Positions 46,708-56,092 are shown, counted from the first letter of the stretch. The stretch: DNA of 64,000 bases from WTFY01 sp011523795 (GCA_965207475.1 OZ242278.1:1054001-1118000), one strand, 5' to 3'. The notes: generated by a model from the letters alone, not told the origin. Numbers and translations are program-made.

Positions 46708-48060
46708 ATGACCGCTGCCATAATACTAATCTTGCTGGTAGTCGGGTCCGTGATTTTCCATTTCATGAGCCCGTGGTACTTTACGGAAATTGCATCGAAT
46801 TGGGGCGCTATCGACACGACTGTAACCATCACATTTATTGTCTGTGGTGTGGTGTTTGTTGCTGCTAACCTGTTCATGGCCTACTGCATTATCAAGTTCC
46901 GTAACAAGAACAAGCATCAGCGTGCCAGCTACGAGCCGGAAAACAAGAAACTGGAGGGATGGCTGACTGCCATTACCACCGTCGGAGTCGTGGCGATGCT
47001 GGCCCCTGGATTGATCGTGTGGGGAAAATTCGTTTCTCCGCCGGAAAATGCGGCCATTGTGGAGGTGATCGGGCAGCAGTGGCAATGGAGTTTCCGCTTT
47101 CCGGGAGAAGATGGTCAGCTAGGTACTACAGACAACAGGAAGATCAGTTTCGACAATCCGTTTGGCATGAACGAGGAAGACCCGTACGGTCAGGATGACA
47201 TCCTGATCGAGGGGAACGAAGTCCACATACCCATCGGATTGCCTATCAAGTTCCTGCTGCGTTCGAAAGACGTGCTGCACAACTTTACTGTTCCTCAATT
47301 CCGCGTGAAGATGGACCTGGTGCCGGGTATGGTTACCTGGCAATGGCTTACGCCAACACGCAATGGAACGTTCGAGATTCTTTGCGAAGAATTGTGCGGC
47401 ATTGGCCATCACACCATGCGCGGCAAGGTTGTAGTAGAGGAAGAGGAGAAATTCCATACCTGGCTTGCACAACAACCCACTTACGCACAACTGTCACACA
47501 AGACGCCTGGTGATATTGCTGCGGGCGAAGCCCTTTATCAGGTCTGTACCGCATGCCATGGGGTGCAGGGTGAAGGCAACCAGGCGCTCAATGCACCCAA
47601 GCTCAGCGGACAGGAAGACTGGTACCTGAAGCGACAGCTGACCTATTTCAGGGATGGCATCAGAGGCTCGAATCCGGAAGACTTGTTTGGCCAGCAAATG
47701 GCACCAATGGCTGCAACTCTGGTTGACCAGATGGCGATGAACAATATTGCAGCCTATATACAGACCCTGCCAGATGAACCTGCACCCAAGACCGTCCAAG
47801 GTAACGTAGGAAAGGGACGCAAGCTGTACACCACGTGTGGCAAGTGCCATGGCAAGCAGGGCGAAGGCCGGTGGGCGGTGAATGCACCGCGGATTGCTGG
47901 AATGAGTGACTGGTATCTGGCCACACAGCTCATCAACTTCAAGCACGGGCTGCGTGGAGCGCATCCGCAGGATGCCACGGGAAGACAGATGGAATCCATG
48001 GTAATAAGCCTGAACGAAGAAAAGATCAATGACCTGGTAGCGTACATCAATACCTTCTGA
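46708..48060 (+). CDS. coxB: Cytochrome c oxidase subunit II fused to two cytochrome c domains
   Basis: 450 residues from the ATG at 46708, with AAGGAG 9 bases upstream. Two N-terminal membrane helices, then a cupredoxin domain whose CuA ligands are C226, C230, H234 and M237 (CEELCGIGHHTM), with WQWSF upstream. Two c-type heme motifs follow: C280-TA-C283-H284 and C377-GK-C380-H381, each with a GEG segment, i.e. two tandem monoheme cytochrome c domains absent from standard subunit II. This caa3-like layout with two hemes should give an internal electron wire to CuA. First gene of the oxidase operon. Confidence 0.95.
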   Translation: MTAAIILILLVVGSVIFHFMSPWYFTEIASNWGAIDTTVTITFIVCGVVFVAANLFMAYCIIKFRNKNKHQRASYEPENKKLEGWLTAITTVGVVAMLAPGLIVWGKFVSPPENAAIVEVIGQQWQWSFRFPGEDGQLGTTDNRKISFDNPFGMNEEDPYGQDDILIEGNEVHIPIGLPIKFLLRSKDVLHNFTVPQFRVKMDLVPGMVTWQWLTPTRNGTFEILCEELCGIGHHTMRGKVVVEEEEKFHTWLAQQPTYAQLSHKTPGDIAAGEALYQVCTACHGVQGEGNQALNAPKLSGQEDWYLKRQLTYFRDGIRGSNPEDLFGQQMAPMAATLVDQMAMNNIAAYIQTLPDEPAPKTVQGNVGKGRKLYTTCGKCHGKQGEGRWAVNAPRIAGMSDWYLATQLINFKHGLRGAHPQDATGRQMESMVISLNEEKINDLVAYINTF

Positions 48061-48141
48061 CAGGTTACTGCTAATATATTTGAATACACGAAACGAAACT
48101 AATACAGTATCCAACATGCAAAGACTGGGGAGAGACTCATC

Positions 48142-49890
48142 ATGGCACACGTCGCATTAGCCGATAAGGGACAGGAACTTGCCCATCCGAAAACATGGAT
48201 CGGCATGTATGTCTGGAGCCAAGACCACAAGATTATCGGAATTCAATACATCATCACTGCCACGGCAGTCGGGGTGGTGGCCCTGATCCTGTCTGGCCTC
48301 ATGCGACTTCAGTTGGGTTTCCCGGGGGTATTCAGCTTCATTCAGCCAGATGAGTATTACCAAGCCGTAACCATGCACGGCATGATCATGATCGTCTTCA
48401 TGCTCACCGCATTTTTCCTTGGCGGTTTCGGTAACGTCCTGGTGCCGCTTATGTGCGGAGCCCGTGATATGGCTTTCCCTTTCATGAACATGCTGAGTTA
48501 TTGGGTATACCTGCTGTCCGTCATCGTAGTCTGCGCGAGTTTCTTCGTCCCGGAGGGACCTACGGGTGCCGGTTGGACCCTGTATCCTCCCCAAGCGATC
48601 ACCGAAGGCTCGGCAGGTGCCGACTGGGGCATCATATGCATGACGGTATCACTGGCCCTGTTCGTGATTGCCTTCACGATGGGGGGTCTGAATTACGTGA
48701 CCACTGCTTTCCAGTCGCGTTCACGCGGCATGACACTGATGCGGATGCCCCTGTCAGTCTGGGGGATCATCATGGCCACAATACTTGGCCTGCTGGCTTT
48801 CCCGGCACTGCTTGTCAGCGTCATCATGATGACGCTGGACAAAGCCCTGAGCACCAGTTTCTTCATGCCCGCCATTTCCTCGCTGGGTGAGAACCTGTCG
48901 CATGAAGGTGGAAGCCCGATCCTGTTCCAACACCTGTTCTGGTTTTTCGGCCACCCGGAGGTGTATATCGTGGCGCTGCCGGCGTTCGGGATTGTTTCGG
49001 ACCTGATCAGTACGCATGCACGCAAGAACATTTTTGGCTACCGGATGATGGTCTGGGCGATCGTGGCCATTGGAGGCCTGAGCTTTATCGTGTGGGCCCA
49101 CCACATGTATGTCAGTGGAATGAACCCGTATTTCGGATTCTTCTTTGCCACGACCACGCTGATCATTGCAGTACCCACTGCAATCAAGGTCTATAACTGG
49201 GTGCTGACCCTGTGGCGAGGCAATATCCACCTGACAGTACCCATGCTGTTTGCAATCGGGTTCATCTTCACATTCATTCATGGCGGCATCACGGGCCTGT
49301 TTCTCGGAAATGTGGTCGTGGATGTGCCTCTATCCGATACTTATTTTGTAGTCGGGCATTTCCACATGGTGATGGGAGTATCGCCCTTCCTGGTGGTATT
49401 CGGGGGCATCTATCACTGGTTCCCCCTGCTGACCGGGCGCATGCTCAACGACACCATGGGCAAGATTCACTTCTGGATGACATTCCTTGGCACCTACGCG
49501 ATTTACCTGCCGATGCATTACATAGGCATCCTGGGTGTACCGCGACGCTATTATGCCAACGGTACAACGGAATTCCTGCCAGACAGTGTCCAGGCTGCAA
49601 ACATGAGTATCACGATTGCAGCACTGGTCGTGGCAGCGGCCCAGTTCCTGTTCCTGATCAATATCTTCTGGAGTATGTTCAAGGGCAGAAAATCCAAGCG
49701 GAATCCTTGGCGTGCCACCTCGATCGAATGGCAGACTCCGGACTACCCGCCCAAACACGGCAACTGGGGCAAGGAACTGCCAGTCGTATACCGCTGGGCC
49801 TACTCCTACAGCGTGCCTGGAGCCAAGGAAGATTTCATACCTCAGAATGAACCTCCGAGTGAGAACACCCGGGGCGAAGGAAAGGTCTAG
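48142..49890 (+). CDS. coxA: Cytochrome c oxidase subunit I (A1 type)
   Basis: 582 residues, about 12 membrane helices. Heme and copper ligands are visible: MHGMIMIVF (low-spin heme His), FFGHPEVYIVALPAFG (CuB His, cross-linked Tyr and the D-channel Glu), WAHHMY (CuB pair) and VVGHFHMVMG (heme a3 and heme a His). The Glu in GHPEVY marks it as A1 family. Proton-pumping terminal oxidase of aerobic respiration. Lies between coxB and the first subunit III gene. Confidence 0.97.
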   Translation: MAHVALADKGQELAHPKTWIGMYVWSQDHKIIGIQYIITATAVGVVALILSGLMRLQLGFPGVFSFIQPDEYYQAVTMHGMIMIVFMLTAFFLGGFGNVLVPLMCGARDMAFPFMNMLSYWVYLLSVIVVCASFFVPEGPTGAGWTLYPPQAITEGSAGADWGIICMTVSLALFVIAFTMGGLNYVTTAFQSRSRGMTLMRMPLSVWGIIMATILGLLAFPALLVSVIMMTLDKALSTSFFMPAISSLGENLSHEGGSPILFQHLFWFFGHPEVYIVALPAFGIVSDLISTHARKNIFGYRMMVWAIVAIGGLSFIVWAHHMYVSGMNPYFGFFFATTTLIIAVPTAIKVYNWVLTLWRGNIHLTVPMLFAIGFIFTFIHGGITGLFLGNVVVDVPLSDTYFVVGHFHMVMGVSPFLVVFGGIYHWFPLLTGRMLNDTMGKIHFWMTFLGTYAIYLPMHYIGILGVPRRYYANGTTEFLPDSVQAANMSITIAALVVAAAQFLFLINIFWSMFKGRKSKRNPWRATSIEWQTPDYPPKHGNWGKELPVVYRWAYSYSVPGAKEDFIPQNEPPSENTRGEGKV

Positions 49891-49893
49891 AGC

Positions 49894-50559
49894 ATGACAG
49901 CAACACTGGTCGTATTGGCCCTTATCATGGGCGCGATGGTGTTTTGGCTGATCCGCCAGACCATCAACGTGCAGCCTTGGGCAGAAGAAGGTCCAATAGG
50001 ACAGGACCATGCCGGCGGACCCTATTCCGTGCCCGCGGCCAAAATTGGCCTGATCGTGTTTCTTGGTGTAGCCACATCACTGTTCTCCCTGTTTGCCAGT
50101 GCCTACTTCCAGCGCATGGAATTCGGAGACTGGCGCCCGCTTGCAGACCCCGGGGTACTGTGGTTCAACACGGTTTTGCTGGTACTGGGAAGTGTGTTTT
50201 TCCAGCTTGCACGCAATGCGGCAGTGCGTAACCAGGCACGCGGCGTGAAAGCCCACTTGCTTGTGGCCGGCCTGCTTACCTTTGCCTTCATAGCAGGACA
50301 GCTGTGGGCCTGGCAGGGATTGCAGAAAGCCGGACATTTCCTCTCTGGCAACCCCGCCAATGCCTTCTTTTATGTACTGACAGCCATACATGCATTGCAC
50401 ATTCTGGGAGGGCTCTGGGTCTGGAGCCGAACCGTATTCAGGCTGCAGAACAAGGTAGAAGTCTACAAGGTCCGTACCAGTGTGGAACTCTGTACGATCT
50501 ACTGGCACTTTTTGCTGTTGGTGTGGCTGGGATTATTTGCACTACTGCTATCTACGTAA
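49894..50559 (+). CDS. coxC: Cytochrome c oxidase subunit III, first copy
   Basis: 221 residues with about five membrane helices. KIGLIVFLGVATSLFSLFASAYFQRM, FYVLTAIHALHILGGLWVW and CTIYWHFLLLVWLGLFALL match the C-terminal features of subunit III (TAIHALHILGG and YWHFL). It starts 3 bases after coxA. It differs clearly from the next gene, so the operon carries two subunit III paralogues. N-terminal helix and loop (RQTINVQPWAEE) are unlike ordinary subunit III. Confidence 0.88.
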   Translation: MTATLVVLALIMGAMVFWLIRQTINVQPWAEEGPIGQDHAGGPYSVPAAKIGLIVFLGVATSLFSLFASAYFQRMEFGDWRPLADPGVLWFNTVLLVLGSVFFQLARNAAVRNQARGVKAHLLVAGLLTFAFIAGQLWAWQGLQKAGHFLSGNPANAFFYVLTAIHALHILGGLWVWSRTVFRLQNKVEVYKVRTSVELCTIYWHFLLLVWLGLFALLLST

Positions 50560-50579
50560 ATCAAAGGATATAGAACAAC

Positions 50580-51260
50580 ATGGCACAAAGTTCAGGAGAA
50601 GTCGCCGCCACGCAGGATGCCGTGACCGATCTGGTTACGGATTGGAGCGCTGAAAAAGAAGTATTCAGGGTCCACTGGGGCAAGGCCATGATGTGGATCT
50701 TCCTTTTGAGCGACACGTTCATTTTTACGTCGTTCCTGGTCAGCTACATGAAGGTGCGGATCAGCTCTACCGTGCCCTGGCCCAATTCGAGCGAAATCTT
50801 TGCACTGAGTTTTGGTGGTGCGCCCATTCCACTGATCCTGATCGCCATCATGACCTTTGTGCTGATCACGAGCAGTGGCACCATGGCACTGGCCGTGAAT
50901 TATGGCTACCGTCGCGACCGTGTCAAAACAGCCATTTTCCTGCTCATCACAGCAGGGTTTGGGCTGCTATTTGTAGGCATGCAGGCCTTCGAGTGGACCA
51001 AATTGATTGTAGACGAGGGGGTACGCCCGTGGGGTAACCCGTTCGGTGCTGCCCAGTTCGGAGCCAGCTTTTTCATGATCACCGGCTTTCATGGAGGGCA
51101 TGTATCAGGAGGAGTCATCTACCTCATATATGTTGCAGTTGGTGTCCTGAACGGGCGTTATGAGAAAAAAGGGTATGACATTGTCGAGATTGCAGGCTTG
51201 TACTGGCACTTTGTCGACCTCGTCTGGGTATTTATCTTCGCATTTTTCTATCTTTGGTAA
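50580..51260 (+). CDS. coxC2: Cytochrome c oxidase subunit III, second copy
   Basis: 226 residues. KAMMWIFLLSDTFIFTSFLVSYMKVR is the typical helix 3 region with the conserved Ser-Asp, FFMITGFHGGHVSGGVIYLIYVA the His-rich helix and IAGLYWHFVDLVWVFIFAFFYL the C-terminal signature. It is closer to a standard five-helix subunit III than the first copy. Two diverged paralogues in tandem may occupy the same or alternative positions in the complex. Confidence 0.9.
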   Translation: MAQSSGEVAATQDAVTDLVTDWSAEKEVFRVHWGKAMMWIFLLSDTFIFTSFLVSYMKVRISSTVPWPNSSEIFALSFGGAPIPLILIAIMTFVLITSSGTMALAVNYGYRRDRVKTAIFLLITAGFGLLFVGMQAFEWTKLIVDEGVRPWGNPFGAAQFGASFFMITGFHGGHVSGGVIYLIYVAVGVLNGRYEKKGYDIVEIAGLYWHFVDLVWVFIFAFFYLW

Positions 51261-51271
51261 AGGGTAACATC

Positions 51272-51631
51272 ATGGCTACAAGCACAGAAGAAGGTCAGCA
51301 GCATCCGCTTAGCATCTACATCTGGATCTGGATTCTGCTGTTCGTATTCAGTACGGCTTCCTACTTCGTAGACTACTTCCAGTTCCAGGGATACCTGAGA
51401 TGGAACCTGATCCTGATCTTCATGATGCTGAAGGCAGGTTTCATCGTGGCAATTTTCATGCACATGGCCTGGGAACGGCTGGCACTGATCACTGCCATAC
51501 TTCTACCTCCTCTTGCCTTGCTGGTACTAGTGGGCATGATGTCCATTGAAGGTGACTACACCTATCTTGCGCGCGCGGAGTTTTTTGGAGTCGATGAAGC
51601 GCCGGTAGTCGAGCATCATGGCGGCCATTAG
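51272..51631 (+). CDS. coxD: Cytochrome c oxidase subunit IV (prokaryotic type)
   Basis: 119 residues from the ATG at 51272, after AAAGGG. Three hydrophobic helices, IYIWIWILLFVFSTASYFVDYF, WNLILIFMMLKAGFIVAIFMHM and LITAILLPPLALLVLVGMM, with KAGFIVAIFMHM being the subunit IV family signature. It ends in a His/Gly tail (VEHHGGH). Twelve bases after the second subunit III gene. Confidence 0.9.
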   Translation: MATSTEEGQQHPLSIYIWIWILLFVFSTASYFVDYFQFQGYLRWNLILIFMMLKAGFIVAIFMHMAWERLALITAILLPPLALLVLVGMMSIEGDYTYLARAEFFGVDEAPVVEHHGGH

Positions 51632-51776
51632 CCTGCACCAGTCGAGTAACTAGCTTGCTGCAAAGGAAGGTGGTACCAGCCTTAAGAGGCTTCTCCATTT
51701 TCACAGGATAATTTCCCTGAAGCTGCTGAAGCACCGGGTATGATTTCTACAGAAGTCACAGCGTATCTGCTATGCT

Positions 51777-52418
51777 GTGCACAACCGTACTGTCTACCCT
51801 AAGCAGTTTAATACGATATTTTTTGCACGCTCTACAGCCTTGTTCACGTGCTTGGCACTGTGGCCAAGCGTCTGCGTCCATGCACATGGAGGTGTGTTTC
51901 TGGAAGATGACCAGTGTGTCATCCAGATCGGCTTTTACAAGGCACATTTCAAGATCTACCAGCCACAGGAAAGTCGGCATGCTGAGCTCTGTGAAGACAT
52001 ACCACATTTAGGCGAGAGTGTTTTCGTGCTTGAGTACCTGCACGCGAGCATGAGAGAAGTGCCGGTTGACTTCCGCATAATCAAGGATGTTTCAAACCTT
52101 GGCCGGTTCGCTCGCTGGGACGACATCAAGGACAAGGACTTGTCCCGTGATACCGTATTCTACCAACCTCCCCAGATTCGCCAGGACGGTGTTTTTCTAG
52201 CGCTTTACACGTTTACCGAGGAAGGCAGTTACATTGGTATTGTCTCGACCCCGAATCCGGAACAGAGCCGTGTGTATACAGCTGTCTTTCCGTTTCGCGT
52301 AGGCGGTTCGGACTGGGGAACTATTCCCTGGTTTATTGCTCTCGCAGTTTTCCTGCAGGTGGGTTACTGGCTCATGAGCGGAGGCTATGCCCGCATACGC
52401 AGAGCTCTAGAAAAATGA
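51777..52418 (+). CDS. Uncharacterised membrane-anchored protein of the oxidase operon
   Basis: 213 residues from a GTG at 51777. A signal peptide (STALFTCLALWPSVCVHAHGG) leads to a periplasmic region of about 150 residues with His near the mature N-terminus, CVIQIGFYKAHFKIYQPQ and ELCEDIPHLGESVFVLEYL, and a C-terminal helix (WFIALAVFLQVGYWLMSGGYARIRRALEK). I do not recognise the family. Its place between coxD and a YtkA/FixH-like gene, with a 4-base overlap to the latter, suggests a role in oxidase assembly or copper handling. Confidence 0.7.
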   Translation: MHNRTVYPKQFNTIFFARSTALFTCLALWPSVCVHAHGGVFLEDDQCVIQIGFYKAHFKIYQPQESRHAELCEDIPHLGESVFVLEYLHASMREVPVDFRIIKDVSNLGRFARWDDIKDKDLSRDTVFYQPPQIRQDGVFLALYTFTEEGSYIGIVSTPNPEQSRVYTAVFPFRVGGSDWGTIPWFIALAVFLQVGYWLMSGGYARIRRALEK

Positions 52419-52819
52419 AACCAGCGGTAATTTCCGTTCTACTCCTTGCAGTTTTCATCTCGGCATCGGCTGAAAACATGCCCGTAGCGGAGACCGCCAA
52501 AACTTCGGACAAGCAGCAGTTCCAAGTACAGTTCACCAGTGAACTGTACCCGATCGTCATCAGCACCATGCACGCGTGGATGCTTCACATTGAAAACAGC
52601 TCAGGTGAACCGGTCATTGATGCAGAGATCCAGGTTTCCGGTGGGATGCCAGAACACGACCATGGGCTTCCAACAAGCCCCAGAGCCACCCGGAACCTTG
52701 GCAATGGCGATTACCTGATTGAAGGTCTGAAGTTCCACATGGGCGGGCGGTGGCAAGTCACATTTTCAATCCAGCAAGGTGCTATTTCTGACAGTGTGAC
52801 CTTCAACCTGAACCTGTAG
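52415..52819 (+). CDS. YtkA/FixH-like periplasmic protein
   Basis: 134 residues. Signal peptide (ISVLLLAVFISASAE) and an immunoglobulin-like beta domain: HAWMLHIENSSGEPVIDAEIQVSGGMPEHDHGLPTSPRATRNLGNGDYLIEGLKFHMGGRWQVTFSIQQG. The PEHDHGLPT segment with FHMGG is the YtkA/FixH pattern, whose His and Met could bind copper. Such proteins occur beside oxidase genes. Overlaps the preceding gene by 4 bases and is 7 bases before the diheme gene. Confidence 0.78.
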   Translation: MKPAVISVLLLAVFISASAENMPVAETAKTSDKQQFQVQFTSELYPIVISTMHAWMLHIENSSGEPVIDAEIQVSGGMPEHDHGLPTSPRATRNLGNGDYLIEGLKFHMGGRWQVTFSIQQGAISDSVTFNLNL

Positions 52820-52826
52820 GCGTAGC

Positions 52827-54104
52827 ATGTCAAAATCAGCACCGTTCGCGGTAGTTGCCGTGATTTCAGTCGTAGTGGCCAGTATCATCTGGTGGTACAC
52901 GCAAACCCGTTCTCCCGAGACATGGACCCCTGCAGAAATCACCCTGTTGCGTTCGTTGTGGATTGCGAATCTACCGACACTGCCTACAAACAAGAGTAAT
53001 GCTGCAGCAGACTCGCTCGAGGTCGCTCAACTAGGACATCAGCTATTTTTTGACAAGCGGCTAAGCACCAGCGAACAGGTTTCCTGTGCAAGCTGCCACC
53101 AGCCAGAACGACATTTTACCGATGGGCTTGAGGTCGCTGTGGGAGCCAAGACGGGAGTGCGCAACACCATGAGCATTGTCGGGACAGCCTACAGCCCCTG
53201 GTTTTTCTGGAATGGACGCAAGGATAGCCTGTGGTCACAGGCGCTTTCACCACTGGAAAACCCTCTGGAGCATGGCAGTACCCGCATGCAGCTAGTGCAT
53301 CTGGTCACACAAGACAGCGGCTACCGTATGCAATATGAAAAACTGTTTGGCCCACTCGCAAACTTTTCTGATCCCTTGCGTTTTCCGGCCGCTGCAGGAC
53401 CAATTGATGACAAAACCCTGAACAGTAACTGGCACTCCATGTCGAATGGGGACAGGGAGGCGGTCACAAGGGTCTTTGTAAATATCGGCAAGGCAATAGC
53501 CGCGTATGAGCGCCTTCTTGTTCCTGGAGCATCACGCTTTGACCAATACGTGGAGGCCCTGATTGCGGACAACAGCGCAAAAACGGACATGCTGAGTCCT
53601 GATGAACTTGCCGGCTTGAAGCTGTTCATTGGTGAAGCACAGTGCATAAATTGCCATAACGGGCCACTTTTCACCAATCATGAATTTCATAACACCGGGG
53701 TGCTTTCCGGTCCGGGGACACTTCCAAGCATGGGCCGTGTAGAGGGACTGCGCGAATTGCTGAAAGATCCGTTTAATTGCATGGGACAGTTCAGTGATTC
53801 AGAAATAGCAGAATGTGAGGAATTGCGTTTCGTACGGACTGGAGACGAACTGATCGGAACCCATAAAACCCCGTCGCTCAGGAATGTAGCAGAGACCGCG
53901 CCTTATATGCATGCAGGTCAACTGGCCACCCTCACGGAAGTCATCAATCATTACGACCGTGCACCCGGTGCCATGGTGGGCCACAACGAGGCCAAGACTC
54001 TAGGCCTGGGCAGGAGGAAAAAACGGCAACTGGAAGCTTTCTTGCATACACTGACAGGCCCGGTCGCGGCCGATTCGAAATGGCTAGCCGCACCGGCAAA
54101 CTGA
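52827..54104 (+). CDS. MauG/cytochrome c peroxidase-family diheme protein
   Basis: 425 residues with an N-terminal membrane anchor (FAVVAVISVVVASIIWWY). Two heme c motifs, C87-AS-C90-H91 and C273-IN-C276-H277, with the family sequences LGHQLFFDKRLS, GVRNTMSIVGTAYSPWFFWNGR and HKTPSLRNVAETAPYMHAG. Catalyses peroxide reduction or MauG-type protein oxidation. Its position at the end of the oxidase operon is unusual and may mean electron exchange with the oxidase's cytochrome domains, or protection from peroxide. Confidence 0.88.
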   Translation: MSKSAPFAVVAVISVVVASIIWWYTQTRSPETWTPAEITLLRSLWIANLPTLPTNKSNAAADSLEVAQLGHQLFFDKRLSTSEQVSCASCHQPERHFTDGLEVAVGAKTGVRNTMSIVGTAYSPWFFWNGRKDSLWSQALSPLENPLEHGSTRMQLVHLVTQDSGYRMQYEKLFGPLANFSDPLRFPAAAGPIDDKTLNSNWHSMSNGDREAVTRVFVNIGKAIAAYERLLVPGASRFDQYVEALIADNSAKTDMLSPDELAGLKLFIGEAQCINCHNGPLFTNHEFHNTGVLSGPGTLPSMGRVEGLRELLKDPFNCMGQFSDSEIAECEELRFVRTGDELIGTHKTPSLRNVAETAPYMHAGQLATLTEVINHYDRAPGAMVGHNEAKTLGLGRRKKRQLEAFLHTLTGPVAADSKWLAAPAN

Positions 54105-54457
54105 CTGCATCATACGATACAGTTTCTGCCCTGAATGAAAATCAGCCAGGGCATGTTACAAGACCGCGTATCGGGTTTCACGAGGTATTCCCGGGGAAGC
54201 TCCCACATGGCCCTATCGGTAGAAGTATACTTATCACGCTATGGTTGCTAATCTATCCATAGCTAAAATCTATGGGTTCAATAATGAGAAAGTCTTGGAC
54301 GGATGGCTTTATATTTACTATATATAGAGTATTAAGCTTATGTTAACAGCTGGAAGTTCAAGTTCTGAGAACACTGGCTTCGATACGGTATACTGTACTC
54401 GGTCAGGCGAAAAAAGGACACCCTGATCAGAAGAACTCTGCAAGGGAGGAGAAAACC
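54105..54457. other. Intergenic region upstream of the porin
   Basis: About 353 bases. A GCCCTG/CAGGGC hairpin (around 54130-54155) lies just after the diheme gene but has no T-run. A CCATAG/CTATGG pair (54257-54275) sits in an AT-rich stretch with TATATA-like sequence, a plausible promoter region for the porin. No gene seen. Confidence 0.4.
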
Positions 54458-56059
54458 ATGGTCTACTTTAAACCTCTGCCATTCCTCGTGGCCTTTGCAA
54501 TGCTGATGCTTGCACAAGGTGCCGGAGCAGTGGGCTTGCCTAATGTCCCCAACACTCACCACAACCCTCATCACAAGATGCAACCTCAATTCCCTGGAGT
54601 CGCGGATGCGATCACCAATGGCAGGCTTGATTTCTGGACACGCCTGCGTTTTGAGGATGTTGAGGATGATTTCCCCGCTTCGCATCCGCTTGGCCATACC
54701 AACGATGCCGATGCGATGGCCTGGCGCACAGCGATCGGATATACGACTGGTCGGTGGAACGGCTTGTATGGCCGCCTGGAAGTGGAATTCAGCAGGATAC
54801 TGGGCAGTGACCGGGCATTCAACATTGACGACGACTTTAACATTCCACCGAATTTTCCTCTAGGCGGACCAGCATCAGTACCAGCAGGTCTCAAGCCACC
54901 GGTTTATCATCCGCGGCTTCCCAACATTCCTGCAATTAATCGTTATACAGAAGGCCATGCCATCATCCCGGATAATGAGTTCGAAGAAATCAACGAAGCC
55001 TATATCGGCTGGCGCAGTCCAACTGGTGGCTGTCCCAGTGCGCCGGGTCCGTGTGACGGCACCTTCTCTTTTAAAATTGGTCGCCAGACCGTCATTTATG
55101 ACAATCACCGGTGGGTCGGGGATGTGATCTGGCGAAATAACAATGTATCCATGGATGCCATACGAGTAGACAAGTCTTTCAAAAACCTTGGAGTTTCGTA
55201 CACTTATGTCGACAAGGTCAAACGGTTGTTTGGTGAGGATTCAGTTTTCAACGAATGGAACATGGATGATGCTCACCTGATCAATGTATCGTATAAATTA
55301 CCGGGCATTGGAGGCAAGCTTGTAGCTTACGGCTACCTACTGGATTTTGATAACAACAGAAGAACCCCGTTTGTTGAAGGTACAGGAATGGCACCTCCTT
55401 TTGTGGGGCCGGTAATCTTTGATTCGGAAACCTATGGCTTACGTTTCACAGGCAGACACGAACTGAGTGACACCTTTGACCTGCAGACAGAGTTTGAGTG
55501 GGCCAATCAGGACCCCTCCGATGATGCTGCGGATCATTTGAGTGACAATGATTATTACAACATTGAACTGGGAATCAGGTTTGGGGGCACCAGAGTTGAT
55601 AACCTGGGTTTTATGCCAATTGGCGAACCAACCTTCCAAATCAGGGTAGGTCATGAGGTACTGGAAGGTAACGGCAGAAACGCTATACAAACCCCATTGG
55701 CCACAGTGCACGCCTTCAACGGCTGGGCTGACAAGTTTGTTGCTGCTCCTGGAGGCTCTGCAACCCCAGTTGGCGGTATCGAAGACACCAGTGTTACTTT
55801 AACAGTGTTAGGTCTATTCGGTAATGTAATCGGCAAAAACAAGTTTGTCTTCAACTATCACGACTACAGTGCAGACAGTTCATACATGAGTGGTGGAAAC
55901 CGAATTTCCGACTATGGAGACGAATGGGGCGTACTGTGGGGTAAGCCAATCGGTAAAAAACTCCTGTTTGCAATCAAGTATACGGACTTTGAGAGTGACG
56001 ACGGATTCTCCACTGATACCCAGAAGTTTTGGACATTGCTTCAGTACCGCTGGAAATAA
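54458..56059 (+). CDS. Outer membrane porin, alginate-export-like beta barrel
   Basis: 533 residues from the ATG at 54458 after GGGAGGAG. A signal peptide (LVAFAMLMLAQGAGA) is followed by a His-rich N-terminus (NTHHNPHHKM) and strands typical of the alginate-export family: LDFWTRLRFEDVEDD, YGRLEVEFSRIL, FEEINEAYIGWRSP and a C-terminal FWTLLQYRW. Probably an 18-strand anion or general channel. It stands on the strand opposite to, and next to, the thiocyanate operon, so it may supply its outer membrane route; this is inference. Followed by a strong terminator. Confidence 0.82.
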   Translation: MVYFKPLPFLVAFAMLMLAQGAGAVGLPNVPNTHHNPHHKMQPQFPGVADAITNGRLDFWTRLRFEDVEDDFPASHPLGHTNDADAMAWRTAIGYTTGRWNGLYGRLEVEFSRILGSDRAFNIDDDFNIPPNFPLGGPASVPAGLKPPVYHPRLPNIPAINRYTEGHAIIPDNEFEEINEAYIGWRSPTGGCPSAPGPCDGTFSFKIGRQTVIYDNHRWVGDVIWRNNNVSMDAIRVDKSFKNLGVSYTYVDKVKRLFGEDSVFNEWNMDDAHLINVSYKLPGIGGKLVAYGYLLDFDNNRRTPFVEGTGMAPPFVGPVIFDSETYGLRFTGRHELSDTFDLQTEFEWANQDPSDDAADHLSDNDYYNIELGIRFGGTRVDNLGFMPIGEPTFQIRVGHEVLEGNGRNAIQTPLATVHAFNGWADKFVAAPGGSATPVGGIEDTSVTLTVLGLFGNVIGKNKFVFNYHDYSADSSYMSGGNRISDYGDEWGVLWGKPIGKKLLFAIKYTDFESDDGFSTDTQKFWTLLQYRWK

Positions 56060-56092
56060 TTTCACAAACTTCAGACTGGCATTTCTGTAGAA

